63,806 nucleotides of DNA from an uncultured Paracoccaceae bacterium (GCA_905182165.1 CAJJAK010000010.1:1-63806), one strand, 5' to 3'; shown: positions 29,059-40,152, counted from the first letter of the stretch. The notes: generated by a model from the letters alone, not told the origin. Translations and numbers: made by a program.

Positions 29059-29817
29059 TCAGTTAACAGCCTGCGCACCGGTGATTTCCACGAGAGATCC
29101 ACAAAGGTAGCCTGCTTCATCAGATGCTAGAAAGGCAATTAAGGCAGCAATTTCGTCCGGCTCACCGATACGTCCGTAGGGGACGAGAGCGTTGAGATCT
29201 TCAAGGGTACGCCCTGTCCTTGCCAGATTACTTTCCAGCATGGGGGTGCGAACTTCACCCGGGCATACGGCATTCACCCGAATTTTATCAGGCGCATAGT
29301 CTCGTGCGAGATTTTGAGTGAAAGCTGCAACTGCCGCTTTTGTAGTGTTATAGGCGATATGGCCTGGTACAGGGTGCAAGCCCCATTGAGATGCTGTGTT
29401 AATTATAGCGCCTCCGCCCTGGCGCTTCATATGAGGGATTACGGCCTGACACATATGAAAAATTGCATCAAGATTGACTTTGAAAGACAAACTCCAATCC
29501 TGTTCTGTCAACTCCATCAAAGGGCCACGACGATTTATGCCCGCATTATTGCACACCACATCAATATTATGCCCCAGCGATACGATATATTCGATACAAG
29601 TGTGAATGGCGGCCCCATCTGTCAGATCCAAAATTTGGTTGTCTGCCTGTCCACCCGTGTTGCGGATGGACCTAACCAGTGCATCAGAACCCTCGCTGTT
29701 GCTATCGAGCACCCACACATGCCCACCTTCACTGGCAAATCTTCTACAAATAGCGTCACCGATACCACCGGCGCCGCCAGTGACAAGTACAGTTTTGCTT
29801 TCAAATCGTTTTTGCAT
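29059..29817 (-). CDS. SDR-family oxidoreductase (FabG-like), second gene of a pair
   Basis: This is a 252-aa classical SDR. The cofactor motif is TGGAGGIGDAICRRFA (about 13-28), with NNAGINRRG (about 90). Catalytic Ser is in IINTASQWG and the YxxxK pair in HIAYNTTKAAVAAF. C-terminal SLVEITGAQAV replaces the common VDGG. It starts 4 bases after the stop of the upstream SDR, so the two are co-transcribed. The pair lies next to the betaine-type genes at 30.9-34.1 kb, which suggests redox steps on derived hydroxy or keto acids. GC is clearly higher than in the flanks. Confidence 0.9.
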   Translation of the reverse strand: MQKRFESKTVLVTGGAGGIGDAICRRFASEGGHVWVLDSNSEGSDALVRSIRNTGGQADNQILDLTDGAAIHTCIEYIVSLGHNIDVVCNNAGINRRGPLMELTEQDWSLSFKVNLDAIFHMCQAVIPHMKRQGGGAIINTASQWGLHPVPGHIAYNTTKAAVAAFTQNLARDYAPDKIRVNAVCPGEVRTPMLESNLARTGRTLEDLNALVPYGRIGEPDEIAALIAFLASDEAGYLCGSLVEITGAQAVN

Positions 29818-29821
29818 TAAT

Positions 29822-30577
29822 TTACCTCAGATAACTCGCGCCGTTTACGTCGAGGACAGCACCACTTAGGGATTTTTGCGACGGGCGTAGGGCAAAAGAC
29901 GCCAACTCGCCGATTTCTTCTGGATTTGCCATTTCACCGATAGGGATGCCCGATAATACTGCAGGCTCGCCATGCTGGGCGATATATGTTTCGGCCATTT
30001 TGGTGCGGACCCAACCCGGTGAAATGGCAAGAGCTGAAATGCCCTCGTGCCCGAAACTCTGCGCCACTGATTTTGTCAAGTTTATCAAAGCTGCTTTGGA
30101 CGCACCATAAGGTAATGCTTCAGCGCTGTAGCCACGTTGTCCAGCGCGGCTAGCCATATTGATTATGCGCCCACCGCCGTGCTTACGGAAATGAAGTATA
30201 GCTTCGCGGATTAGATCGGCGGCGGAGTGAAAATTTACCTGCATTTCACGTGTCCAAATCTCTTGCCAGTCAGATAAGGGATCATTCACTCGAATCTCAG
30301 TACGTATGCCAGCGTTATTTATCAGTGCATCAAGCCTTCCACAAATCGACACCGCATCCGCCCAGAGCTGTGCGGGTGTGGCTGGGTTGGATAAATCAGC
30401 GGATATCGCAACCGCCTCGTTTCCCAGCTCGGCGACAAGCTCCTCTGCAACGGTTCGATTGTGCAAGTAATGTATTACGACACGTGCTCCGTCTTTTGCC
30501 AATGCCCGAGCGATTGCCGAGCCGATGGCACCGGTTGCGCCTGTAACGAGTATAGTTTTTTTAAAAAGATAGGTCAT
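29822..30577 (-). CDS. SDR-family oxidoreductase (FabG-like), first gene of a pair
   Basis: This is a 251-aa classical SDR. The cofactor motif is TGATGAIGSAIARALA (about 12-27), with NNAGIRTEI (about 91). Catalytic Ser is in IINMASRAGQRG and the YxxxK pair in ALPYGASKAALINL. It ends with LSGAVLDVNGASYLR. It has the same raised GC as its partner gene, and the two were probably acquired together. Confidence 0.9.
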   Translation of the reverse strand: MTYLFKKTILVTGATGAIGSAIARALAKDGARVVIHYLHNRTVAEELVAELGNEAVAISADLSNPATPAQLWADAVSICGRLDALINNAGIRTEIRVNDPLSDWQEIWTREMQVNFHSAADLIREAILHFRKHGGGRIINMASRAGQRGYSAEALPYGASKAALINLTKSVAQSFGHEGISALAISPGWVRTKMAETYIAQHGEPAVLSGIPIGEMANPEEIGELASFALRPSQKSLSGAVLDVNGASYLR

Positions 30578-30919
30578 AGATTAACCTTAGACGTTTGAAA
30601 TTTCTTTTGTTCCAGCCGAATAGGCGTATGGGTGATAATATATGAATTGATGTAGACCTTCCGCTGGTCATCCCTTCAATAAAGGATAACCCACTGGCAC
30701 CACTAAATAAATCTGCAGCTGTGTATTTCATATAAATGTATTTCTTCTATTACTATATTCTGGGCAATTATTAGATTTTATTGAATTAATTTATTTAGTA
30801 AAGGCAAACATATATGGATAGTTTGCTAAGGCTTAATTAGGCAAAGTAACATTAGTAATTAATGTCTGAATGAAATAACACTGATCATCCACCCATCTTT
30901 ACATTTATCTGGTTCATAA
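30578..30919. other. Intergenic region between the SDR pair and the epimerase
   Basis: This 342-base AT-rich stretch contains no coding text that I can support. It would hold the promoter of the SDR pair (transcribed left). I see no hairpin with a T run. Confidence 0.4.
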
Positions 30920-32024
30920 TCAGTCAATTGCTGCAACTAACTCCCATTTGGATGTATCGGGATTGATGCCTAACCCTGGGCCAGTCGGGACCTTAATATG
31001 ACTACCTGCTGAAATGGGGTTTTCTTCATCGTAATTGCCCTTAATATAGTTGTCAGAAACCCAAACACCTTCCAAAAGTTTTGGTGCAATGGTGGCCCCC
31101 ATATGCACACAGGCTGCTGCAATTATATCTCCACCCCAGCTGTCTTCGCATGTCATTGGTCGTTTGAACTCTCTACAAATATCACGGATAGCAATCATAT
31201 TTGATAGTCCACCAACGCGCGTAATCTTCATGCCAAAGCCATTTGCTACCTCGTCATGGATACTGCGACACACCATGTCGATACCAGTGATACTCTCATC
31301 AATAAAGATTGGATGATGGAGCCTCCCCTTAAGGGATTTGATTTCCTCATAGGTATTGCAAGGCTGTTCAAGCGTGAAATTCAGATCACGACATGCGTTT
31401 GACAGAAAAATTGTATCCCGGGTCGACAGGCTTCGGTTTGCATCAAGGACAATTTTAACACCAGGTTCGCGCGCCTCAAAGGCTTTGTGAGCCACTGCAA
31501 TGTCTTCTTCAATATCGCGTCCTCCAACTTTCAATTGCAGACGTGGATAGCCTTGTGCCTGCTTTTCTTTCACCATTTCCGCTACATTTTCTGGTGTATC
31601 AGTGCTGATGGCATAATAGCTAGGAACGTGATCTACCGTGGCCCCACCAAGCAAATCAGACAAGTTTACTCCAAAAATTTTTCCCTTGAGATCCCAAAGA
31701 GCGATGTCAATTGCTGCCTTTGCGTAAGCATGGCCAGACAGGGCGAGGTCCATCTTGTAAAAGATGGTTTGGGTTTGAAGTGGGTTCATCGCAATGAGAT
31801 GAGGTGCAATTCAGTTGTAATGCAGCACGCACTCCTGCTGGATGTGCCGGTTGGTAAGTATCTCCGAGCGGGCACACTTCACCAAAACCGCTGGCTCCAC
31901 TCTCACAAACGATTTTCACAAGAGTTGTATCTAACTTAGTAAGAGTAGACTGGGAAAAACGATAGGGTGGCCCTAAGATTGGTAAATCATATTGATATAT
32001 GTGAATTTCTTTGATGCGATCCAT
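30920..32024 (-). CDS. Enolase-superfamily epimerase/dehydratase, HpbD-like, frame-interrupted
   Basis: This is a mandelate-racemase-group enzyme of about 368 aa. It closely recalls HpbD (4R-hydroxyproline betaine 2-epimerase) and the related cis-3-hydroxy-L-proline dehydratase: HAYAKAAIDIALWDLKGK, VPSYYAIS, YPRLQLKVGGRDIE, LEQPCNTYEEI, DGF/NGFGMKITRVGG and SWGGDIIAAACVHMGAT. The acid/base Lys pair would be in LQLKVGG and MKITRVGG; metal ligands are in VLDANRS, LEQP and IDES. The N-terminal capping domain (32024 to about 31825) is in another frame, with the shift just before IAPHLIAMNPLQ. The next gene upstream, a demethylase-like flavoprotein, supports proline-betaine-type catabolism. Confidence 0.8.
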
Positions 32025-32080
32025 GTTTCATTTTCCTATCGGTTTGCAACTAGTTTGTTGTTTAATTTGATGGATTATTT

Positions 32081-34136
32081 CTAAAGATCTTTAACAAGGC
32101 GCAGGGCATCGTAAATTGCTGCATGAGTGTTACGTGCAGACATGGCATCACCAATACGGAAGAGCTGGAAAGTGCCGTTTTCGTTACGTGTGACTTTTTG
32201 AGTTGTGCCCGCAATCAACGCATCATGATCCACAGCGCCACCATTTGAGCTGAGTGGTTTAAGATCGAAATACAGCTTATCCAGAGGTAAGGTACCATAG
32301 TTTACAATAACCTGATCATACTCTTTCTTGTCAGAATAGTCGCTATAATCTGTTCCTATACTCGCCGTCAGTTTATTCCCTTTACGCTCGACTCCAAGTA
32401 AGCGGCGTGTGATTGTGAATGTCACATCTTTATCCTGTAGAGATCGCATGTATGGAACTAAATTCATTGCCATAACGTCGGGAGAAAATGTTCGATCAGG
32501 TGTCATTATTTCGACTGCTGATCCTGCAAAAGCTGCAATTTCCGCTGCTTGTAGTGCTGGATGATCACCGCTTTCGTCATAAATAAGAACAGTTTGTGCT
32601 GGTTTCACATCACCTGCAATAATGTCCCATGAGGAAACAACATTTGACGCATCTATGCCAGTCTCAAAAAGCTCTAGGTTTGGTATGCCACCTGTTGCAA
32701 CAATGACCACGTCGGGTTTAATTGCCGTCACATCGTTCATTTCGGCCCACGTATTGAAGTGAAAAACAACGTCTCGAGCTGCGCATTGAGACATGCGCCA
32801 GTCAATGATTGAAATCATCTCGCGACGGCGTGGACTTTGTGCCGTCAGACGAACCTGTCCACCGGGGTCGGGTTGGGCTTCGAAGACGACAACGTCATGG
32901 CCACGTTCGGCGGCGACGCGTGCTGCTTCTAACCCAGCAGGACCTGCGCCAATAATGACAAACTTTCGTTTGGTTTTAGCCGCTTGAATGGTGTGTGGCA
33001 TTGTTAGTTCGCGACCTGTAGCAGCATTATGAATACACAAAGCATCGCCTGCCTGATAAATTCTGTCCAGACAATATGTGGCACCAACACAGGGTCGAAT
33101 ATCACCTTCGCGGCCTTCAATAATTTTTTGAACGACGTGTGGATCGGCCATGTGCGCTCGGGTCATCCCAACCATATCCAACAGGCCAGCTTCGATCGCA
33201 TGACGTGCGGTGGCAACATCTGGTATCTTGGCAGCGTGGAAAGTAGGCATTCCTGTCAGTTTTTTGACCTGCCCGGCAAAATCCAAATGTGGGGCGTTCA
33301 TCATCCCCTTGAACTGGGATTATGTCGGTCATAGCTGGATCAGTATGAATGCGACCACGTACAACATTGAGGAAATCGAGTTGACCTGCCAAAGCTAATT
33401 TTTTGGAAATTTTCAGTCCATCTTCAGCTGTGATACCACCTTTTTGTACTTCGTCCGCAGTATAGCGAAACCCAACAATAAATTTCTCACCGATCCGTTT
33501 GCGAATAGCTGCCAAAACATCAAGTGGGAATCTCATCCGGTTTTCAAGCGTATCCGCGCCGTACGGTCCAACCAAGTCATTTGAGAGTGGCGACCAGAAT
33601 TGATCAAGGAGGTGACCATATACCTGCAACTCAATTCCATCCATACCACCGGCTTTCATACGTTCGGCAGCATCCGCAAAATCATTGATGATCCGATCAA
33701 TATCCCAATCTTCTATCAACTTAGGAAAGGCGCGGTGCGCAGGTTCGCGGTGTTTGGAAGATGATACCGATGGGAGCCAGTTGCCTTTGTTCCAAGTTGT
33801 TCTTCGACCGAGGTGCGTTAACTGTATCATAACGGCACAACCATGCTCATGGCATCCTTCGGTAAGATTTTGAATCCAAGGCACAACCTCGTCTTTGTAA
33901 GCCAATATATTGTTAAAAACAGGTGGGCTATCTTTTGAAACTGTTGCTGAACCTGCAGTCATTGTGAGGGCCACACCAGCTTTTGCCCGCTCTTCATGAT
34001 AGGCACGATACCGTTCCTTGGGCATACCGTCTTCGGGGTAGGCGGGTTCATGGCTTGTCGTCATGATCCGGTTTTTCAAAGTTAGATGTTTTAATTGATA
34101 TGGTTGGAGCAAAGGATCTTTGGTCATCTGATGCAT
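32081..34136 (-). CDS. N-methylproline-demethylase-like FMN/4Fe-4S flavoprotein (StcD/HpbA type), frame-interrupted
   Basis: This is a TMADH-group enzyme of about 685 aa. The barrel starts DPLLQPYQLKHLTLKNRIMTTSHEP and contains QLTHLGRRT, GMDGIELQVYGHLLDQFWSP and DLVGPYGADTLENRMRF. The Fe-S cluster Cys are in CVGATYCLDRIYQAGDALCIHN, with wider spacing than in TMADH. The dinucleotide fold is VIIGAGPAGLEAARVAAERG. The frame shifts near 33305 (IIPVQG, then MMNAPHLDF). The Cys that holds FMN in TMADH is replaced (SHEPAY). With the HpbD-like neighbour it fits demethylation of N-methylproline or a related betaine product. The ORF starts 57 bases from the epimerase gene in one operon. Confidence 0.82.
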
Positions 34137-34353
34137 CTCACAGTTACAGTTTTGATGTGTCTAAGAAGGCAACAGAGGACTCTTGACATATGTGTCATGA
34201 ATGCACAAGGAGAAGCTCTAGAGTGCCTAAGCAACAACTATAAGAACTATGATTGGTAAAGTTAAAATATTAAAATCGTAAATACAAAGACTTACAGCGA
34301 AGTTCGGTGGCTGATAAATCTGCCAAATAACATTATTAAGTTATGGAGAGAAA

Positions 34354-34476
34354 ATGCCTTATTTTGATGAAAACTCTGAAGAAGTTAAAAATGCAAAACA
34401 GATTTGCAGCAGGCAGGACATTTATAGAGGAGGACCATTTCCAGTGGCTGAGGAAGTGTTAATTAGTATTAACTGA
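34354..34476 (+). CDS. Possible 40-aa open reading frame
   Basis: The frame MPYFDENSEEVKNAKQICSR then QDIYRGGPFPVAEEVLISIN follows a GGAGAG ribosome-like site. It could be a small protein or the intact beginning of a lost gene, since its sequence looks like the N-terminus of a larger enzyme. I do not recognise the family. Confidence 0.3.
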   Translation: MPYFDENSEEVKNAKQICSRQDIYRGGPFPVAEEVLISIN

Positions 34477-34511
34477 TAATTTATAATAGATAGTATATTG
34501 GTACATCTAAT

Positions 34512-34593
34512 GGGTCGATGCCCGAGTGGTTAATGGGGGCGGATTGTAAATCCGCTAGCATAGCTTACGTTGGTTCAAATCCAACTCGGCCCA
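34512..34593 (+). tRNA. tRNA-Tyr (anticodon GTA)
   Basis: This is a class II tRNA of 82 nt with a long variable arm. Acceptor arms are GGGTCGA (34512) and TCGGCCC, with discriminator A at 34593. The anticodon stem GCGGA/TCCGC encloses the loop TTGTAAA, so the anticodon is GTA. The T loop is GTTCAAATC in the TTGG/CCAA stem. CCA is not encoded. It is the only RNA gene that I find in the window. Confidence 0.93.
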
Positions 34594-34847
34594 TATTTGA
34601 ATTTCTAAGCATCAATTTGAATTTTTAAGCATCATATTAACGTATTTAAAAGGTTTAAGACAACAAATAAGGACTTATTTAATGATCTTATGGTTTATTC
34701 TTAAGACTCTTGAAATTTGGGACTAAAAAATCAGAATACTCTCATTTAGTTTTAAAAGTAGTGCATCTGCTAAAACAATATTTGCTGAAAGTAAGTAGTA
34801 ATATAATGCCTACCCTTTCACTATATAAGTCACTTTAACCCAGGGTT

Positions 34848-35928
34848 ATGAGTTTGGTACATATCAGCTATAAGAAAGTTTCTAGTGTGCAAACTTTGAT
34901 TGTAGGCGGCGGCTTATCTGGCCTAGCCATCTCAGAGGTATTAGAGACACAAGGTCATGACTATATGCTTGTTGAAGCGCGTAACCGATTTGGTGGACGT
35001 ATTAAGACAGAATATCATGGGCTTGGATATTTTGATATGGGACCTGCATGGTTTTGGCCTGGACAACCTCGCATCTTATCTCTAATCGACCGTTTTGGTC
35101 TCGAAAAGTTTGATCAATTTTCCAAAGGGAGTTTGATTTTTGAAGATTCAACTGGCGCAGGTTGAGCGTGAGCGTGGTATTTCTTCAATGGAAGGCGCAT
35201 GGCGTCTAAAAGGTGGGTTAGCTGAACTCACCAAAACTCTTTCAGACTTAGTACCAAAAACCAAAAAACGCTTGAATGCTAAAGTTACCGCCTTGGTAAG
35301 AACCGATAAAGGTATAACAGTAAGCCTAGGTAATGGGGAAGAAATTGTTGCTGAACAGGTTATTTTGGCCCTGCCACCACGGGTGGCCACCCAGATTAAT
35401 TTTCTCCCTACATTACCCTTAATGGCAATCCATTCGATGAACAATGTTGCAACGTGGATGGCTGGACAGGCTAAAGCATTAGCCGTTTACGATAAACCAT
35501 TTTGGCGTGAAGATGGATTATCTGGGGATGCAATGAGCCAGGTTGGTCCTATGGTTGAAATACACGATGCATCTCCGGAAACAGGTGGCCCCTATGCGCT
35601 CTCTGGCTTTGTTGGTGTTCCACCACAAGGGCGTTCAGATAAGCAGTTATTAGAACATAATGTGCTCTCTCAGCTAAGCCGTCTCTTTGGTACAGAAGCT
35701 AAAGATCCGTTAAAGATTTATATTAAAGACTGGGCCTTTGATTCATATACGTCCACTGATGCTGATAAAAAACCTCTTTATTCACATCCTAAATATGGCA
35801 TGCCTCCTGAAATAATTGGATTATGGGATAAAAAACTTTATTTTACAGGTACAGAAGTCGCCACTCAGTTTGGTGGTTATATTGAAGGAGCTTTAGAAGC
35901 TGCCGAAAGTACTCTGGATAAATTGTAA
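34848..35928 (+). CDS. Flavin-containing amine oxidase, frame-interrupted
   Basis: This is an FAD-dependent amine oxidase of about 360 aa. The N-terminal FAD site is TLIVGGGLSGLAISEVLE with the second Gly-Arg motif FGGRIKTE, then MGPAWFWPGQ. The second frame has the substrate domain (RLKGGLAELTKTL, LALPPR) and the C-terminal FAD motif YFTGTEVATQFGGYIEGALEA. The shift is near 35155 (FEDSTGA, then VERERGIS). It is shorter than typical monoamine oxidases. The substrate is probably a primary amine or polyamine, by family only. Confidence 0.82.
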
Positions 35929-36240
35929 GGTTACAAAGTAATCAGAGCTTAAATAAACAAGCATCCTCCTTATCTTTCAGGCTAATTCGTGGAAGGCTTC
36001 AGTTGTCTTTAAAGATTATATGTATGCTCTGACTAACAAGTGCGAAAACCTATGACTCCTTGGTTGGATACTGTGCATCTGATACTTATGGCGTGTTTTT
36101 CTGTCCCAAACTTATTGGCTTTTTTTTTGATAGCTCAGTAGAAGTTAAGATATGAGGTTTATGCTTGGTGATTTAAACTTTGCGCCACTATCATTCTTAG
36201 CTGCTTAGCTTTAAGGGAGGTGGTACTTTAAGGAGAATGA
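35929..36240. other. Intergenic region with no supported gene
   Basis: This 312-base stretch follows the amine oxidase gene. No frame carries recognisable protein text. It ends in a strong AAGGAG ribosome site at 36230-36235 belonging to the next gene. Confidence 0.4.
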
Positions 36241-36747
36241 ATGATGGAAACTTCACAGCGCGTACTTGAACTGGTTACAGTGGCGCAGGCAAATGCAAAG
36301 ATATCAGAAGGTCGTATTTTGGATATTCTGAAACTTATGGAGTAGTTCACCACCGTAAAATAAAAATTTCGTGCTGCGACTGTTTTGCTTGAATTGGTGG
36401 CTGTTGATATTTTCTCCCTTTTTGAAGCACGGATGCAACACCACTTTAAACGGGGTCCGTTTTCACGAAAATTGAAATCATTATTACTGGAATCTCAGCA
36501 AACTGACCTCGCTGATAAATTCTATCAATATTATCTAGCAATCAATGTGCTGAAGCACGGGAAGGGCGCGAGCTATCGGGAATTACTGAATGTCCCAAAC
36601 TCTCTTTTTGTTGTGAAATCAAACGAAGACATTATTATCGATGAAGAGCACCCATCCACAGGTCTTGTAGATCTTAGCGTGCCAGGTTTTTTTGATGGGT
36701 TGATCAAGACAATTCTTGAGGCTTACCATTTTCTTGAAAACAGATAG
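36241..36747 (+). pseudogene. Hypothetical protein with two in-frame stop codons
   Basis: ATG 36241 follows AAGGAG at ideal distance. It reads METSQRVLELVTVAQANAK then ISEGRILDILKLME, followed by TAG (36343), FTTVK, TAA (36358), and the same frame continues KFRAATVLLELVAVDIFSLF to 36747 (LEAYHFLENR). If both stops are former Gln codons the product is a 168-aa, mainly helical protein. The second half has basic (HHFKRGPFSRKLKS) and acidic blocks. I do not recognise the family. Two nonsense changes without a frame shift look like genuine decay. Confidence 0.5.
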
Positions 36748-36883
36748 ATTTTTTAACTCTATTAATCAGATCAAATTCGCGATGCAGGATTATCTCAAAG
36801 GCTTACATCGAGTTCATGATCAGATTTTGTAAGATCAACCCAATACTCAAATTGATTGAGAGTATTCTGACTTTCTCTATAAC

Positions 36884-37651
36884 TTATTTTGGATTTGAGA
36901 TATTTAGATAATTTGAAGCTGAAATTTTCACTATACCTTTCAATAGCATTGCATCACGCATATTCCAAGGTAGTTCTTGAATGGCTTTCTTGACAGCGTC
37001 ATAGATCTTATTTGGATTAAGTGTTAGTGAGGTGATTAGAGGCAGTGCTGGCGTGTTAGGTGCCGTTCTCTCCAATACCCGGAGCTCTGATGCAAACGCT
37101 TCATGTCGCTCAATTAGCATCCATGTTACGGCGTCAATTGCAGCAATGTCTGCTTGCCCGTTTGCGACCATTTCTGCAGATTTCAAATGTCCAAGAGTTT
37201 CTACTCTGTTGGGAAAGCTGATCCCTTGGATTATCGCATGATTTAAAGGCGCTGCGAATCCAGATTGAGATGTTTCCATATTATAAGCAAATGTTGCTTT
37301 AGAGTAGTTTTTTAAAGTAAGTCGCAGATCATTTTTTCGCACCACGATTACACTAAAATAATGACCTGGTGGACAGTCAGTCAAGTTATAATCCAATGTA
37401 CCAACCAGCTGAACTTTACCGTGCAAAACATTGCGATATGGCATGCCGCAGGTCTGACTTAAAACCAAACCTGGGTTCAACCAGCTGCTCAGGTCTTCTG
37501 CATCTTGCGACAGGTTTTTTGGTGCACTGATACCTTTGTCGTTTAGATTTTTGCGAATGAGATCCCAAAAATGTGCGATGGTATCGTCTAATTCAGGACG
37601 TGTATACATTGGTAAGCTGGCAATCACGGGTATTTCTCCAACGGTCTTCAT
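36884..37651 (-). CDS. PhnD-like substrate-binding domain protein
   Basis: This is a 255-aa protein of the phosphate/phosphonate-type periplasmic-binding group (COG3221). Recognisable parts are IASLPMYTRPELDDTIAHFW, VLSQTCGMPYRNVL, GHYFSVIVVRKND, FAYNMETSQSGFAAPLNHAI and QADIAAIDAVTWML. There is no signal peptide and no adjacent permease or ATPase, so it is an orphan, perhaps a cytoplasmic sensor or a receptor that lost its export signal. Ligand unknown. Similar stand-alone proteins are common in Alphaproteobacteria. Confidence 0.78.
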   Translation of the reverse strand: MKTVGEIPVIASLPMYTRPELDDTIAHFWDLIRKNLNDKGISAPKNLSQDAEDLSSWLNPGLVLSQTCGMPYRNVLHGKVQLVGTLDYNLTDCPPGHYFSVIVVRKNDLRLTLKNYSKATFAYNMETSQSGFAAPLNHAIIQGISFPNRVETLGHLKSAEMVANGQADIAAIDAVTWMLIERHEAFASELRVLERTAPNTPALPLITSLTLNPNKIYDAVKKAIQELPWNMRDAMLLKGIVKISASNYLNISNPK

Positions 37652-37917
37652 ACAGGAAGTTTTGCGATAGGTTTGCTACAACAGCACGAAAACCTAAGTG
37701 CTAAATGGGTTTTCAAATGAGCCTCCGCCCAACACGGAAATAATGTCTCGGGGTGGGGATAGATATTGCATCTTTTACTCCAAAATAGTGTGGCCATGAT
37801 ACTGCATTGACACAGTCAAATATTCAAGCAATTATTTTATTTCAATCGCGTGACTTGCGTATCACTTGAGGTGGGAGCAAAGTGCCCAACATAAATGGAA
37901 GCATCAGAGGCTGTATA

Positions 37918-39589
37918 ATGAATCCTATTCTTGACCGAAATCCTTCACTCCAGAGTGATCTAGCGCCCAGGGATGGTAACTCATATGTCAAAGGACCCAA
38001 GGTACCACCACTAGCTTATACTAGTATATCAAAACTTTTACGCGATGCGGCCACACGATATGGATCAAGAGAGGCACTAATTTTTCCAAATAATAGGTTG
38101 AACTATTATGATTTTGATCAGACTGTAGATGCCTTGGCAGCAGGGTTTTTGGCTCTCGGACTAGATAAAGGTGATCGTCTTGGCATTTGGTCACCTAATC
38201 GGTTGGAATGGGTTCTTACACAATTTGCGACTGCGCGAATTGGTGTGCTGCTTGTAAATATAAACCCCGCTTATCGCCTCTCTGAGTTAGAATATTCTTT
38301 GAATACTGTCGGTTGTAAGGCAATTGTCCTGGCGCAAAGTCTGAAAAGTTCTAACTACCTTCAGATGATCCGAACATTAGCTCCTGAAATTGATACTTGT
38401 AGGCAAGGTAAACTACATTCAATTAAGCTTCCTCAACTCAGGCACGTGATTGTAATGGGAGATGTTGATGGCTTTGATGGATTATGGTCATTTGATGATA
38501 TCTTAACGCTTGGTGGTCCAACTTTGGAAAAGAGTGAGATTGAACAAAAATTAAAGCCTGATGATGCAATCAATATACAATTCACTTCTGGAACCACTGG
38601 CCAACCCAAAGGGGCAACCTTATCGCATTATAATATCGTTAATAATGCACGCCTAGTCACAGATCGAATAAATCTCACTGAAAATGATCGTTTGGCGATT
38701 CCTGTACCACTTTACCATTGTTTTGGCATGGTACTGCTGTGCGCCTCGTGTTTAATGGTTATGGTGTCTATTTTTGATGCAAAAGAAACACTGTGTGTGC
38801 CTTTTACATCTGCTTCTCTTCTAGATTTTATACCAATGCTGCAGAGAGCTTGAAGCTAAGCCAAGGGATCTTTCGAATATGCGAACAGGGGTGATGGCTG
38901 GGACAACATGCCCAGTTGAAGTGATGAAAAAAGTAAATACTCAAATGAATATGAGTGAAGTTACAATCTGTTATGGAATGACAGAAACTTCACCAGTTTC
39001 GTTTCAAAGTTTTGTTGAAGATCCCGTGGAAAAACGTTGTGAAACAGTTGGCCGGGTGCATCCTCATTTAGAAGTTAAAATTTTTGACGACAACTTAAAA
39101 GAAGTTAAAGTAGGAGAACCTGGTGAAATAGCTATTAAGGGTCCTCAAGTAATGAAAGGTTATTGGAACAGACCGGAAGAAACTTCGAAATGTATGCACG
39201 GAGACCTAGCCGTATTTGATGAAGAAGGATTTTGCACGATAACGGGTCGCTTAAAAGACATGATTATTAGAGGTGGTGAAAATATATATCCACGCGAGAT
39301 TGAGGAATTTTTATTCTCTCATCCTCAGGTGCTTGATGTGCAGGTATTTGGGGTCCCAGATGATAAATTTGGTGAAGAAGTTTGTGCATGGATTATTCCA
39401 GTCGTGGGTAGTGGCGTAAACCAAGACGTATTGATTGAATTTTGCCAAGGACAGATTGCGCATTTTAAAATACCAAGATATTTTAGAATTGTTGATGAAT
39501 TGCCTATAACGATTACGGGCAAGCCTCAGAAATTTATTATGCGTGACAAGATGATTGAAGCTCTTTCCTTAGAAGCTTCCCCCACTTAA
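37918..39589 (+). CDS. AMP-forming acyl-CoA synthetase, frame-interrupted
   Basis: This is an ANL-superfamily ligase of about 557 aa, which activates a fatty or other carboxylic acid with ATP and CoA. The P-loop is IQFTSGTTGQPKGATLSH (about 217-234). Later motifs YGMTETSPVSFQS, GYWNRPEETSKCMHGDLAV, GRLKDMIIRGGENIYPREIEEFL and the Lys of ITGKPQKF are intact in the second frame. Between about 38740 and 38870 the text does not match the family in a single frame (expected GVPTMFI region), so more than one indel is likely. Start 37918 (ATG) is preferred to GTG 37882. Confidence 0.85.
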
Positions 39590-39741
39590 ATGTAAATCTT
39601 TGAGGTAAAATTACGTGAATATTACAAGATTCGAGATAAAACCTTAATAGTTGAAATTTTATTTACAAAATAGTCTATAAATTTTTCATAATATTGAGAT
39701 TAATCAATTATCCAGTGAATCGTATTGGAGTGGAAGATAAG

Positions 39742-40152
39742 ATGAAAGTAACGTTGGTATCATTTTCAATTATGACAACAATTTTTCTATTTATTGATGT
39801 TATTTGGTTATCACAATCAGTTGGTTATTTTTATCAACCTAATATTGGAGATCTTCTGAGAGAAAGCCCTTTAATATTTCCAGCGATATTATTCTATTTA
39901 ATCTACCCAATGGGCGTTGTTATTTTGGTGGTTGTACCAAAATTGAATGAAGGTTTATTGAGGTCTGTTTTCTATAATGGTTTTGTTCTAGGTATTGTTG
40001 CTTACGGTACTTATAATCTGACCAACATGGCTGCACTCAAAGGGTGGTCTGTTAATGTAGTAGTAGTTGATATGATTTGGGGAGGTCTGTTAACTGGAAT
40101 TTCAGCTTTTTTAACTGTTTATGTTGCGCGGGATATTTTAAAAGTCAAATGA
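39742..40152 (+). CDS. DUF2177 family membrane protein
   Basis: This is a 136-aa protein with four hydrophobic segments. Family marks are FLFIDVIWLSQSVGYFYQP, the loop YGTYNLTNMAALKGWS and VVVDMIWGGLLTGISAF. The start is taken at ATG 39742, because the upstream part (39694-39741) is not family-like. Function is unknown; DUF2177 proteins are small inner-membrane proteins found widely in Proteobacteria. Confidence 0.85.
   Translation: MKVTLVSFSIMTTIFLFIDVIWLSQSVGYFYQPNIGDLLRESPLIFPAILFYLIYPMGVVILVVVPKLNEGLLRSVFYNGFVLGIVAYGTYNLTNMAALKGWSVNVVVVDMIWGGLLTGISAFLTVYVARDILKVK

Noticed and set aside
34512..34593. tRNA gene as integration site of a genomic island
   Set aside because: No integrase nearby and no duplicated tRNA 3' end found in the window.
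11244..36360. Reassigned stop codons (TAA/TAG read as Gln)
   Set aside because: Many intact genes in the window end at TAA or TAG with normal length, so general reassignment does not fit.
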